Assembly (NCBI GenBank): GCA_963737445.1 | Contig: CAVTSO010000025.1 | Coordinates: 236,808-300,807 of the forward strand | Origin: JAICYJ01 sp963737445 | Lineage (GTDB): Bacteria > Actinomycetota > Thermoleophilia > Gaiellales > JAICJC01 | Direction of reading: 5' to 3' | Length of the DNA: 64,000 bases | In this document: piece by piece, positions 25,127 to 32,929 of the stretch | Position numbering within the stretch: position 1 is the stretch's first letter | Layout of the letters: each line of letters begins with the position of its first letter | The notes under the pieces: generated by a model | Database searches by the model: none | What the model was told of the DNA's origin: nothing | What the model saw: only the letters and a program-made list of their open reading frames with translations | Program-made: the position numbers and the translations under genes

Positions 25127-26534
25127 TCAGGCGCCGGTCTGCGCGAGCTCGGCGCCGAGCTCCTCGACCAGCCGCCGCTTCTGTTCGTCGTCCATCTTGC
25201 CCAGCTCGTTGTGGAGCGCGCGCTCGTCCACCTGCTGGTTCCACCAGTCGACCGAGTCGGCGCCGAACAGCGCCCAGCGCCCCACGATCTGCTGCGAGAC
25301 CTCGTTCGAGGGCGCCATCACCCACCCCGCCTTGGCATCGCGCACGAGCCGCTCGATCTCGGCCGCGCGGGTATAGCCGCGGCCTCCGCAGAGCTGCAGC
25401 ATCGAGTCCGAGACCCGCGCCGCCAGCCCGGCGGCCAGCACCTTCGCCTCGAGGCCCCACGACGTGAACGCCGCTCGGGGCGCCGCTTCCGGGTGCTCGG
25501 CGTACATCGTCCAGTCGCCGCCGTTCGTCGCATCGTCAAGCGCACGCGCCAGCCCGTAGGCGAACAGGCGCGAGGCCTGAGCCTCGCAGAGCGCGCGCCC
25601 GTAGCTGTCCTGCGAGGTCGCGTAGTCGGCGATGCGACGGCCGTACTGCGCGTGCGTCGTTCGCAGGGCGTGGCGCCGGGCGACGTCCAGGCAGGCCAAC
25701 GCGATGCCGTTGTAGGCGCCGGCGTACATCAGGAACGCCAGCGGGTCGATCGCCTCGTCGTTGGAGCGCGCCCCGTCGCCCGGCCAGCCCACCATCCGGT
25801 TCTCGGGGATCACGGCGTCGATCTCGACCGGCCCCGAGTTGTTCGCGTGCATGCCCATCGCGTCCCACCGCCCCGGGCTGCCCTGCACCTCGTCCGGGTA
25901 GAGCAGGAACACGCTGAGGTCGGCGTAGTCGCCGTCGAAGTCGGGGCTGGTGGTCTGGGTCAGAGTACCAGTCGGCGTAGCCGCTGGAGGTGGTGAACGC
26001 GCCGGTCTTTCGCACCTTCCAGCCTTCGGCCACGCGCTCCGCGCTGGAGGTCTTCGGATACCAGAAGTGGCCGCCGGTCTCGGGATCGGTGTAGGACGCA
26101 GTGCCGATCAGGGCCTCGGGGTCCATCCGCCGAAGCAGCGACTCGATCTCGGCGTTGCCATGCGCGCGGAAGGCCAGGCCGGCCACGGCCACCAGGTGCA
26201 TCATGAAGATGATGGCCGTCGACGGGCAGCCGTAGCGGGCGATCGCCTCGGTGGCCATCAGGACGCTGGTGTGGCTCGACGCCCGGCAGCCGTACTGCTC
26301 CGGGGCGATCATCGCCAGCAGCCGCAACCGGGCCATCTCGTCGACGCTCGCCCGCGGGTAGGCACCGCTCCTGTCACACTCGATCGCCAGCGGCCGGATC
26401 ACGTCGTGGCACGCAGCGATGATCTCCCGCTCCAAGGCCCTGTCCTCGTCGGACAGGAACCAGACCGGGTCGAACTCGTACCCGAGCCCGAAGTACTCCT
26501 CGTCTCCCCACATCTTGACGGGGTGGGCGTCCAT
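25127..26534 (-). CDS. Acyl-CoA-dehydrogenase-fold flavoprotein lacking the usual catalytic Glu, one frameshift
   Basis: About 468 residues once a one-base shift near 25963 is repaired; the joined reading is SSGYADWYLTQTTSPDF. The family marks are the helical amino domain (EREIIAACHDVIRPLAIE), the middle beta domain (IGTASYTDPETGGHF), and the carboxyl domain with MLQLCGGRGYTRAAEIERL. Where acyl-CoA dehydrogenases read YEGT, with the catalytic Glu, this protein reads VMAPSNEV, so Ala stands in that position. It may be a DszC/HpaB-like flavin oxygenase or use a different base. ATG 26534 follows GAGGA. It sits between AraC and the DAD-like cupin. Confidence 0.75.
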
Positions 26535-26600
26535 CCCTGGATCCTCGTGCCCGGGTTTGCCGCGCGCTGGCACGCACGTGCTGCGATTGTCCGATCCGTG

Positions 26601-27497
26601 CTATCGCAGACGCCGGTACTCGGCCGGCGTCAGGCCGGTCGCATTCCGGAACACCCGGGCCAGGTGGCTCTGCGACCGGAAGCCGGTGAGGACGGCGATC
26701 TCTCCGACCGGGTGCGACGAGCCGGTGAGCAGCGCCCGCACCCGCGCGATCCGCTCGGCCCGCAGGTAGGCGTACGGCGTCTGCCCGGTGGCGGTCCGGA
26801 ACGAGCGCGCGAAGTGGGCGCGGCTGAGGCCGGCCGCATCAGCCATGTCCTCGATCGTGAGATCGCGGTCCAGGTGCTGGTCGACCAGCTCGCGCACGCG
26901 CCGCAGCCGGGAAGGCGCCAGGCCGGCGCGCGGTGGTATCGGCGCGACCGAGCAGTGCTCCCGCAGCAGCCGCAGCCCGATCGCCTCCTCGAGCGCATGG
27001 CGGTAGAGGGCGCCGCCGATGCCCGCCTGCCGCCGCTCCTCGAGCAGCGCTCGCGCCAGCGAGCTGAGCACCGGATCCTGGAACGCGAACCGCTCGATCA
27101 GCTGCGGTGCGGCGACCCCGGCAGCGAGCGCGACGTCGCCCAGCCAGGCTGGGGCGATGTACAGGTGCAGCTCGTCGGTGCCATGGTTCCAGCGCCAGGC
27201 GTTCTCGCGGCCGGCGGGAAGGATCAGCGACATGCCGGGGCGGAACCCGGCTCGCTCCAGCTCGCGCCCCAGATCGCGCTCGATCACCAGCGAGCCGGCC
27301 AGCGTGAACGATATGTAGTGGGCGTCCAGCGGCGGCAGCACCAGCCGCTCCGGCAGCCCCGGGAACCGGAACATCGCCACCCCCACACCCGACGACGGGC
27401 CGGACGCGGGCGGTGCCAGGTCGCGGCCGTTCAGGCGAGCCACCCACTGGCGAGGGGTGATCGTCTCATCACCTTGCCGAACGGCCGAGCGTGGCAT
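26601..27497 (-). CDS. AraC-family transcription regulator
   Basis: 298 residues. The amino half is a cupin-like sensing domain (SLVIERDLGRELERAGFRPG, MSLILPAGRENAWRW). The carboxyl hundred residues hold two helix-turn-helix units: LTIEDMADAAGLSRAHFARS and VGEIAVLTGFRSQSHLARVF, ending GLTPAEYRRLR. It lies inside a same-strand run between an MFS gene (29-base gap) and the flavoprotein gene (66-base gap), so it is the likely local regulator of the putative aromatic-ketone block. Confidence 0.88.
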   Translation of the reverse strand: MPRSAVRQGDETITPRQWVARLNGRDLAPPASGPSSGVGVAMFRFPGLPERLVLPPLDAHYISFTLAGSLVIERDLGRELERAGFRPGMSLILPAGRENAWRWNHGTDELHLYIAPAWLGDVALAAGVAAPQLIERFAFQDPVLSSLARALLEERRQAGIGGALYRHALEEAIGLRLLREHCSVAPIPPRAGLAPSRLRRVRELVDQHLDRDLTIEDMADAAGLSRAHFARSFRTATGQTPYAYLRAERIARVRALLTGSSHPVGEIAVLTGFRSQSHLARVFRNATGLTPAEYRRLR

Positions 27498-27526
27498 GGC
27501 AAGAGCCTACCGCGCGCGGCGACCGC

Positions 27527-28735
27527 TCAGGCCGCGACCGGCTCCTCGACCAGGCCATCGTCGGTGACGACCGTGGCGCGGGCAGCCCGCATGGCCGGCA
27601 CCAGAATCGCGGCTGCGAGCACACAGCCGAACGCGGCCATCAGGTATGCGCCGCGCACGCCGAGCAGGTTGATGACGAACCCGGCGGCCGGGAACGACAG
27701 CGAGAACGCGCCCATCGCGGCCGCTTCGCCGGCCGAGTTCACCCGCGACCGGACGCTGTCCGGCGTGCAGCGCTGGATGATGGTCTGCTCGGCGACGCTG
27801 ACCGCACCCTCGGCGACGCCGGCCAGGATCATGCCGGCCATCGCCACCACGAACACCGGCGCGCCGCTGACCACCGCGAACCCGGCGCCGATCAGCAGGC
27901 AGCCCCAGATCATCGTCCTGCTCTCCCACCTGCGCCCTGTCACGCGGCCCAGGAAGGAGCCCGCGATCGCTCCGCCGCCCCAGCAGGCGGCGATCATGCC
28001 GTACCCGGCCGCGCCCTGGCCGAACTCGTGCGCCAGCGGCAGCTCCGCCACGAGCACCGGTCCGAGCAGGAACAGCAGCACCATCCAGGCCACCGTCATG
28101 CCGCGCAGCACCGGTGAGTTCCAGACGAACACGAACCCGGCCCGCAGCTGGCGATCGTGGTGCTCGGCGCGCTTGCCCGAGAACCGTCCCGACACCGACG
28201 CCACCAGCGCGCCCGAGATCAGGAACCCGATGGCGGAGATGCCGAACACCGCCGCCGAGCCGACGGCCGCGGCCGCCACGCCGCCGACCAGCGGTCCCAG
28301 CAGCTGGCCGACGTTGCGGCCGACGGCCAATGTCGAGTTCGCCCACTCCAGGCGGTCGTCGGCGACCAGGTTGGGCACCGCGGCGCTGGACGCAGGCATG
28401 AACGGCGCCTCAGCCAGCCCCACCAGGGCGGCCAGGCCGACCAGCAGCCACGGCGCGTGCGCGACCACCATCGCCGCGGCGAACGCGGCCGCAGCCAGCT
28501 CGGAGACAATCATCACCCGGCGGCGGTCGTAGCGGTCGCCCAGAGCACCCGCGAGGGGCGCGACCAGGCTGGAGCTGGCGATCGCCGCGAACAGCGCCGC
28601 CGACATCCACACCGTCGAGTGGGTGCGCGCGTAGATCGCGACCATGAGCGCGATCCATCCGGCCTCGTAGCCGGTGACCGCGACGGCGCGGCTGACGGCG
28701 AGACGGCGAATTGCGATGGTGGGTGCAGTGGTCAC
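27527..28735 (-). CDS. MFS transporter
   Basis: 402 residues, about twelve membrane helices. The loop between helices 2 and 3 reads GALGDRYDRRRVM, the MFS signature, and the centre has SGRFSGKRAEHHDRQLR. It resembles the MFS_3 (EntS/enterobactin exporter-like) group of drug and siderophore exporters. GTG 28735 follows GGAGAT. Translation of the AraC gene begins 29 bases after its stop, which suggests one transcript for the block. Confidence 0.82.
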   Translation of the reverse strand: MTTAPTIAIRRLAVSRAVAVTGYEAGWIALMVAIYARTHSTVWMSAALFAAIASSSLVAPLAGALGDRYDRRRVMIVSELAAAAFAAAMVVAHAPWLLVGLAALVGLAEAPFMPASSAAVPNLVADDRLEWANSTLAVGRNVGQLLGPLVGGVAAAAVGSAAVFGISAIGFLISGALVASVSGRFSGKRAEHHDRQLRAGFVFVWNSPVLRGMTVAWMVLLFLLGPVLVAELPLAHEFGQGAAGYGMIAACWGGGAIAGSFLGRVTGRRWESRTMIWGCLLIGAGFAVVSGAPVFVVAMAGMILAGVAEGAVSVAEQTIIQRCTPDSVRSRVNSAGEAAAMGAFSLSFPAAGFVINLLGVRGAYLMAAFGCVLAAAILVPAMRAARATVVTDDGLVEEPVAA

Positions 28736-28866
28736 GAACGGATCTCCAGGCGAACAGGACGGCGGATAACAGGCGGCACGCGGCCGCGTGCCAGTCAGGT
28801 GAGGAGATCGGGTGCCACGATCCGAGTCTAGCACAGGGATTCGACGGAATCCCCGGCCGGCTTCAC

Positions 28867-30681
28867 CTAGCCGAGTACGTCGAGGACGCGCTCCGGCTGC
28901 CCGAACGGGGCCACCAGGTAGGCGCCGGCGACGAGCTCGCGGGCCTCGGCCAGCAGCTGCCGCGCCACCGCCACGCCCTCGCGCGCCGCCTGCGCCTCGG
29001 CGGCCGCGAACCGTGCCAGCACCGCGTCCGGCAGTGTGATGCCGGGCACCTCGTTGTGCAGGCGCAGCGCCAGCGCGTGGCTGGTGATCGGCCACAGCCC
29101 GACCAGGAGCGGGATCGGCGACGTCCCGCCCAGCATGTCCAGCATCGCCCGCAGCGGCTCCAGGTCGAACAGCACCTGGGTCATCGCGAACCGCGCACCG
29201 GCCTCCACCTTGCGCCGGAACCGATCCAGCTCAACTTCGATGTCGTCGGCCGTCGGATTGACCGCGACGCCGGTGAAGAAGCCGGTGGGCGCGTCCAGGG
29301 TCTTCCCAGCACGGTCGGTGCCTCCGTTCAGCGCCGATACGATCTCGACGAGGCCGATCGCATCAACCTGGTAGGCGGCGTCGGAGCCGCCGTGATCGCC
29401 CGGCGGCGGGTAGTCACCGGTCACCGCCAGCAGGTTTCGGATCCCGCCGGCGTGCGCCCCCAGCAGCTGCGACTCGAGGCCACGGGCGGTGGTGTCGCGC
29501 GGCGTCAGGTGCGGGATCGTCTCCACGCCCAGATGCTGCTGCACCAGCGTCGAGCTCATCAGGGAGCTCATCCGCGCCCGCGCCATCGGGTTGTCGTTGA
29601 TGTCGAAGAACTCGACGGAGCCCGCGGCATGGATCTCGGCCGCCGTGCCCAGCAGCCGTTCGAGGCTGCCGCCCTTGGGCGGATCCAGCTCGACTGAGAC
29701 GACCCACTCCCCGGCCGCCAGCCGCCGTGCCAGGCGGCTCGCATCGGCCTCGGAAGCGGCCGGTGGGGGTGGCGGTGGCTCGCGGCGCGCGAACGTGTAG
29801 CGGGCGGGAATATGCTCGTCGACGGCGCGCCGGATGGCCGCGACGTGGTGGGGCTGGGTGCCGCAGCAGCCGCCGACCAGCCGTGCACCGAGCGCCACGG
29901 CCTGGGCGGCGAACTCGGCGGCGTAGGCCTCCGATGCGTCCGGGTAGAGCACCCGGCCGTCCCGGTACATCGGCAGGCCGACGTTGGGCTGCACGGTCAG
30001 CGGCGTCGCCGCCGAGCGGCACATCTCGCGCAGGCCGGCCAGCGCCGACTGCGGTCCCAGGCTGCAGTTGATCCCGACGGCGGCAGCGCCCAGATCTCCC
30101 AGCACCCGGGCGGCCTCCTCGCCGCCGGTGCCGGTGACGGTCTCGCCGTCGTCCTGGACCGTGATCTGCGCGATCACGGGCAGGTGCGTCTGCGCCCGCA
30201 CCGCATCCAGCGCGACCGTCAGCTCCTCCAGCGAGGTGAACGTCTCCAGCACGATCAGGTCGACCCCGCGGCCCTCCAGCACGGCCGCCTGGCGTCCGTA
30301 CAGCCCGGCTCCGCTGGAGCTGGTGCCGCCGACCACCTCGACCGACGTCCCCAACGGCCCGATCGAGCCGGCGATCAGCACGTCGCGGCCGGCCACCTCA
30401 CGCGCGTCGCGGGCGATCTTCGCGCCGGCCGCGTTGATCTCGTCGACCTGATGCTCGCACCGGTGCGCACCCAGCTTGACCGGGTTGGCGCCGTACGTGT
30501 TGGTCTGAATCACGTCGGCGCCGGCCCGGATGAAGCCCACGTGCGCGGCCAGCACCGCCTCCGGCGCCGCCAGGTTCGCCTCCTCCGGGAAGCGCAGGTC
30601 GGGGAGCTCGAGCGAGAGCAGCGAGCCCATGCCGCCGTCGCCGACCAGCACCCGCTCCGCCAGCCGGGCCGCGACCGTCAC
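28867..30681 (-). CDS. Fusion of homocysteine S-methyltransferase and methylenetetrahydrofolate reductase
   Basis: 604 residues. The amino ~290 form a homocysteine methyltransferase barrel: VLVGDGGMGSLL, VIQTNTYGANPVKL and the zinc ligands GINCS and GGCCGTQPHH. The carboxyl ~290 form an MTHFR barrel: VVSVELDPPKGGS, FFDINDNPMARARMS, NLLAVTGDYPPP and FAMTQVLFDLEPLRAML. This matches the YitJ-type bifunctional enzymes, which reduce CH2-THF and pass the methyl group to homocysteine to make methionine. It is cytoplasmic. Its start overlaps the stop of the GS-repeat gene (ATGA), so the two are translationally coupled. Confidence 0.88.
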   Translation of the reverse strand: MTVAARLAERVLVGDGGMGSLLSLELPDLRFPEEANLAAPEAVLAAHVGFIRAGADVIQTNTYGANPVKLGAHRCEHQVDEINAAGAKIARDAREVAGRDVLIAGSIGPLGTSVEVVGGTSSSGAGLYGRQAAVLEGRGVDLIVLETFTSLEELTVALDAVRAQTHLPVIAQITVQDDGETVTGTGGEEAARVLGDLGAAAVGINCSLGPQSALAGLREMCRSAATPLTVQPNVGLPMYRDGRVLYPDASEAYAAEFAAQAVALGARLVGGCCGTQPHHVAAIRRAVDEHIPARYTFARREPPPPPPAASEADASRLARRLAAGEWVVSVELDPPKGGSLERLLGTAAEIHAAGSVEFFDINDNPMARARMSSLMSSTLVQQHLGVETIPHLTPRDTTARGLESQLLGAHAGGIRNLLAVTGDYPPPGDHGGSDAAYQVDAIGLVEIVSALNGGTDRAGKTLDAPTGFFTGVAVNPTADDIEVELDRFRRKVEAGARFAMTQVLFDLEPLRAMLDMLGGTSPIPLLVGLWPITSHALALRLHNEVPGITLPDAVLARFAAAEAQAAREGVAVARQLLAEARELVAGAYLVAPFGQPERVLDVLG

Positions 30682-30989
30682 ACGAGGCGCCTGACGCAGA
30701 CCGCCGCCAGCACAGCGACCACCACGACATGCAGGATCCGCCGCTCCCGCGCGTCGGCCCGGCGACCGCGCACGCTGTCGGTCGAGCGCGCCGAGAGCAG
30801 CGAGCGTTTGGAGGCGAACGACAGCACCGATCCGGCCGAAGCCGCCGATCCGATCGAGAGCATCGATCCGGCCGAGCCGATGGAACCGATCGAGCCGACG
30901 GATCCGACCGAGCCGATCGACAGGACCGAGCCATCGCTCGCGATCGACAGGATCGAGTCACGCGACCCCAGTGACCATTGCGAGCCCAT
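30678..30989 (-). CDS. GS-repeat, tail-anchored small protein
   Basis: 103 residues in three parts. Residues ~8-60 are repeats of a two- or three-residue period, such as SVLSIGSVGSVGSIGSIGSA, always with Ser and a small or branched hydrophobic residue. This pattern could wind into a narrow beta-solenoid. Then comes a basic linker (KRSLLSARS, RGRRADARERR), and at the end a hydrophobic helix, ILHVVVVAVLAAVCV, followed by RRLV. The product looks like a cytoplasmic repeat domain held to the membrane by its tail. The gene is coupled to the methionine-synthesis fusion. The role is unknown. Confidence 0.65.
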   Translation of the reverse strand: MGSQWSLGSRDSILSIASDGSVLSIGSVGSVGSIGSIGSAGSMLSIGSAASAGSVLSFASKRSLLSARSTDSVRGRRADARERRILHVVVVAVLAAVCVRRLV

Positions 30990-31042
30990 AGCCGGGACTC
31001 TAAACGTCTTTGCGGCCTGGGCGGGCCACGCGATCAGCTCAC

Positions 31043-31438
31043 CTACGCGCCGTACTCCAGCGCGTGACCCTTCAGCTTGTCGTACTCCTCCGGCCCGATC
31101 ACGCCGGAGTCCAGCAGCCGCTTGCTGTGCTCGATCTGGGCGGCCGCGCTGCGGTTGTAATCGGTGGGCCGATCGTCGGTGTCAAGCGCCGCCTGGCCCT
31201 TCGAGCTGCGGTCGAACGTACGCTGGGCGATGCCGTCGCCGTGGACGTACAGGTAGCTGATCAGGCTGATGATCGGAACCACCAGCCAGAACACGAACCA
31301 GACCGCCTTCTTCGGGCCCGAGACGTCGTGGCGGTGGTAGAGGTCGACGATCACCTGGTACAGCATGATGAAGTAGACGATCATGAAGAACAGGATCAGC
31401 AACGACCAGAGCAAGTTTGCGAGCGACAGCACCGCCAT
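31043..31438 (-). CDS. PLDc_N/SHOCT-domain membrane protein
   Basis: 131 residues. The first 75 are a phospholipase D nuclease N-terminal-type membrane unit with two helices (LLWSLLILFFMIVYFIML and KKAVWFVFWLVVPIISLISY) around a DLYHRHDVSGPK loop. The end is a SHOCT-like helix hairpin: EHSKRLLDSGVIGPEEYDKL. SHOCT modules are short oligomerisation domains. Its function is unknown. ATG 31438 follows AAAGGCGG. It is divergent from the NfeD-like gene. Confidence 0.78.
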   Translation of the reverse strand: MAVLSLANLLWSLLILFFMIVYFIMLYQVIVDLYHRHDVSGPKKAVWFVFWLVVPIISLISYLYVHGDGIAQRTFDRSSKGQAALDTDDRPTDYNRSAAAQIEHSKRLLDSGVIGPEEYDKLKGHALEYGA

Positions 31439-31553
31439 CGAATCCGCCTTTCGGGGTGTGAGACCCCGGATGTTTCCACGAATCGCGCGCGCGTGCCTCC
31501 TCCGATCTGGATGAGGGGGCGACGACCGCCAGCCGCTATGGTCGGAGGTGGAC

Positions 31554-31880
31554 ATGCTTCTCCTGCTCGCCTTCGTGCTGCTGCTGTTCCTGCCAGGGCC
31601 GTGGAACGTGGTCGGATTCGTGGTGGCGCTGGCGCTGTTCATCGGCGAGATCGCGTACTGGAACAGCACCGTCAAGGGCCGCCGCGCCCGGGTGGGAGCG
31701 GAGACGCTGATCGGCAAGACCGGCACCGTCATCTCGGAGTGCCGGCCGGACGGGCAGATCAAGCTGCTGGGAACGATCTGGGCGGCCCACTGCGCGACCG
31801 GCGCCGCTCCCGGCCAGACGGTGCGGGTGATCGCCCGCTCGGACCTGGTGCTTGACGTTGAACCTGAAGGGAAGCCATGA
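31554..31880 (+). CDS. NfeD-like membrane protein
   Basis: 108 residues. One or two helices (MLLLLAFVLLLFLPGPW, VVGFVVALALFIGEIAYW) come first, then a small OB-fold: AETLIGKTGTVISECRPDGQ, IKLLGTIWAA and VRVIARSDLVLDVEP. This is the NfeD carboxyl domain, associated elsewhere with stomatin-type membrane proteases; no stomatin gene is adjacent. ATG 31554 is preferred over GTG 31548, because the latter would overlap the GGAGGT ribosome site. Its stop overlaps the next start. Confidence 0.75.
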   Translation: MLLLLAFVLLLFLPGPWNVVGFVVALALFIGEIAYWNSTVKGRRARVGAETLIGKTGTVISECRPDGQIKLLGTIWAAHCATGAAPGQTVRVIARSDLVLDVEPEGKP

Positions 31881-32386
31881 ACACCGCTGAACGACGCGCC
31901 GGCACGATCCTGATCGTCGGCTCATACGACCACGACAGCGGGGCGGCTGAGGCGCTGGCTGGGATCCAGTCGCTGGTCGACAACGAGTCCGCCCAGGTGC
32001 ACGGCGCGACGGTCGTGCGCCGCCACCACGACGGCAAGATCAGCGTCGACGGCGGGCCCGAGGAGTCCGGCAAGACACCGGTGGGATGGGGTGCGCTGGC
32101 GGGGGTGACGGTGGGCATCCTGTTCCCGCCCTCGCTGCTGGCCGGCGCCCTGGTCGGCGGCGGCGTGGGGCTGGGCGTGCGGTCGAAGCGAAACCGCCGC
32201 ACCAAGCAGCTCTCGGACGCCATCCAAAACACGCTTCCGCCCGGGTCTTACGGCGTGATCGCGATCGCTCCGACCGACCAGATCGACGCGCTCGACCGCG
32301 TGCTCCGCGACAGCGGGCGGGTCACCAAGAGCGAGGTGGACGACTCGCTGGTGGCCGAGCTGCACGCGCACGCGGCCCAAGGGTAG
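31877..32386 (+). CDS. DUF1269 family protein
   Basis: 169 residues. The pattern is ILIVGSYDHDSGAAEALAGI, a charged segment, a glycine-rich hydrophobic hairpin (GALAGVTVGILFPPSLLAGA, LVGGGVGLG), a basic stretch, then an alpha/beta tail. DUF1269 proteins are predicted membrane-associated and of unknown function. It overlaps the NfeD-like gene by four bases (ATGA). A second family member is at 38035-38535. Confidence 0.75.
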   Translation: MNTAERRAGTILIVGSYDHDSGAAEALAGIQSLVDNESAQVHGATVVRRHHDGKISVDGGPEESGKTPVGWGALAGVTVGILFPPSLLAGALVGGGVGLGVRSKRNRRTKQLSDAIQNTLPPGSYGVIAIAPTDQIDALDRVLRDSGRVTKSEVDDSLVAELHAHAAQG

Positions 32387-32387
32387 G

Positions 32388-32770
32388 TCAGGCCGGCCGC
32401 TCCTTCCACGAGCCGTCGGCGCCGCGCACCAGCACCGCATCGTTGGGCTTGTAGCTGAAGCGCAGGTGGTCGAGGATCGAGAGCACGATCGCGAGCAGGA
32501 TGCCCTGCTCGACCCCGACGACCACCACCACCAGCGCGGTGATCGAGGCCACGATGAACTCGTCGGGCCGCAGCCGGTAGATCTGCTTCATGCTCTTGAC
32601 CGCGATCAGCTCGATCCCGATCAGGAACACCACCGTCGACAGCACCGCCTCGTTCGTCTCGGGGATGGCCAGCGCAGCCAGCGTCACCCCGGCCAGCACA
32701 TCGGCGGGAATGCGCGCGCGGTCGAGCGGCGTGATGCCCTCGAAGACGGGAATCGGGGAACCGTCGCGCT
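32388..32770 (-). pseudogene. SulP-family transporter remnant with a large internal deletion
   Basis: The first piece (ITPLDRARIPADVLAGVTLA, ALAIPE) is the start of a SulP anion transporter. It is fused directly to NEAVLSTVVFLIGIELIAVK, RLRPDEFIVASITALVVVVV and ILDHLRFSYKPNDAVLV, which belong about 300 residues later in the family. The intervening helices and the whole carboxyl STAS domain are missing, and no start codon precedes the first piece in frame. It is not expected to transport anything. It may alternatively be an assembly collapse. Confidence 0.65.
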
Positions 32771-32826
32771 TTCGCTGCCGCGCCTATCGGCGTCTCCAGT
32801 TGTTCACAGTCCGGGCAATCCTTTCA

Positions 32827-32847
32827 CTGTTGCGGCCACCGCAACAG
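32827..32847. promoter_or_regulatory. Perfect dyad upstream of gadB
   Basis: CTGTTGCGG-CCA-CCGCAACAG is a perfect nine-base dyad, 83 bases before the gadB start. The SulP remnant points away, so this is not a terminator of a preceding gene. It could be an operator or a leader hairpin. Confidence 0.4.
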
Positions 32848-32929
32848 GGTGGACGTTCACCCGGACGGGATGACGGGCGCCGCCGCAGGTGCGCGAGGCT
32901 GTGGCACCGTCCCCAGAGGAGACCAGGCC

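Noticed and set aside
30729..30974. Plus-strand protein rich in SDREHRSGRAD-type repeats
   Set aside because: This is the antisense of the GS-repeat gene; the minus strand has a plausible membrane anchor and is coupled to the next gene.
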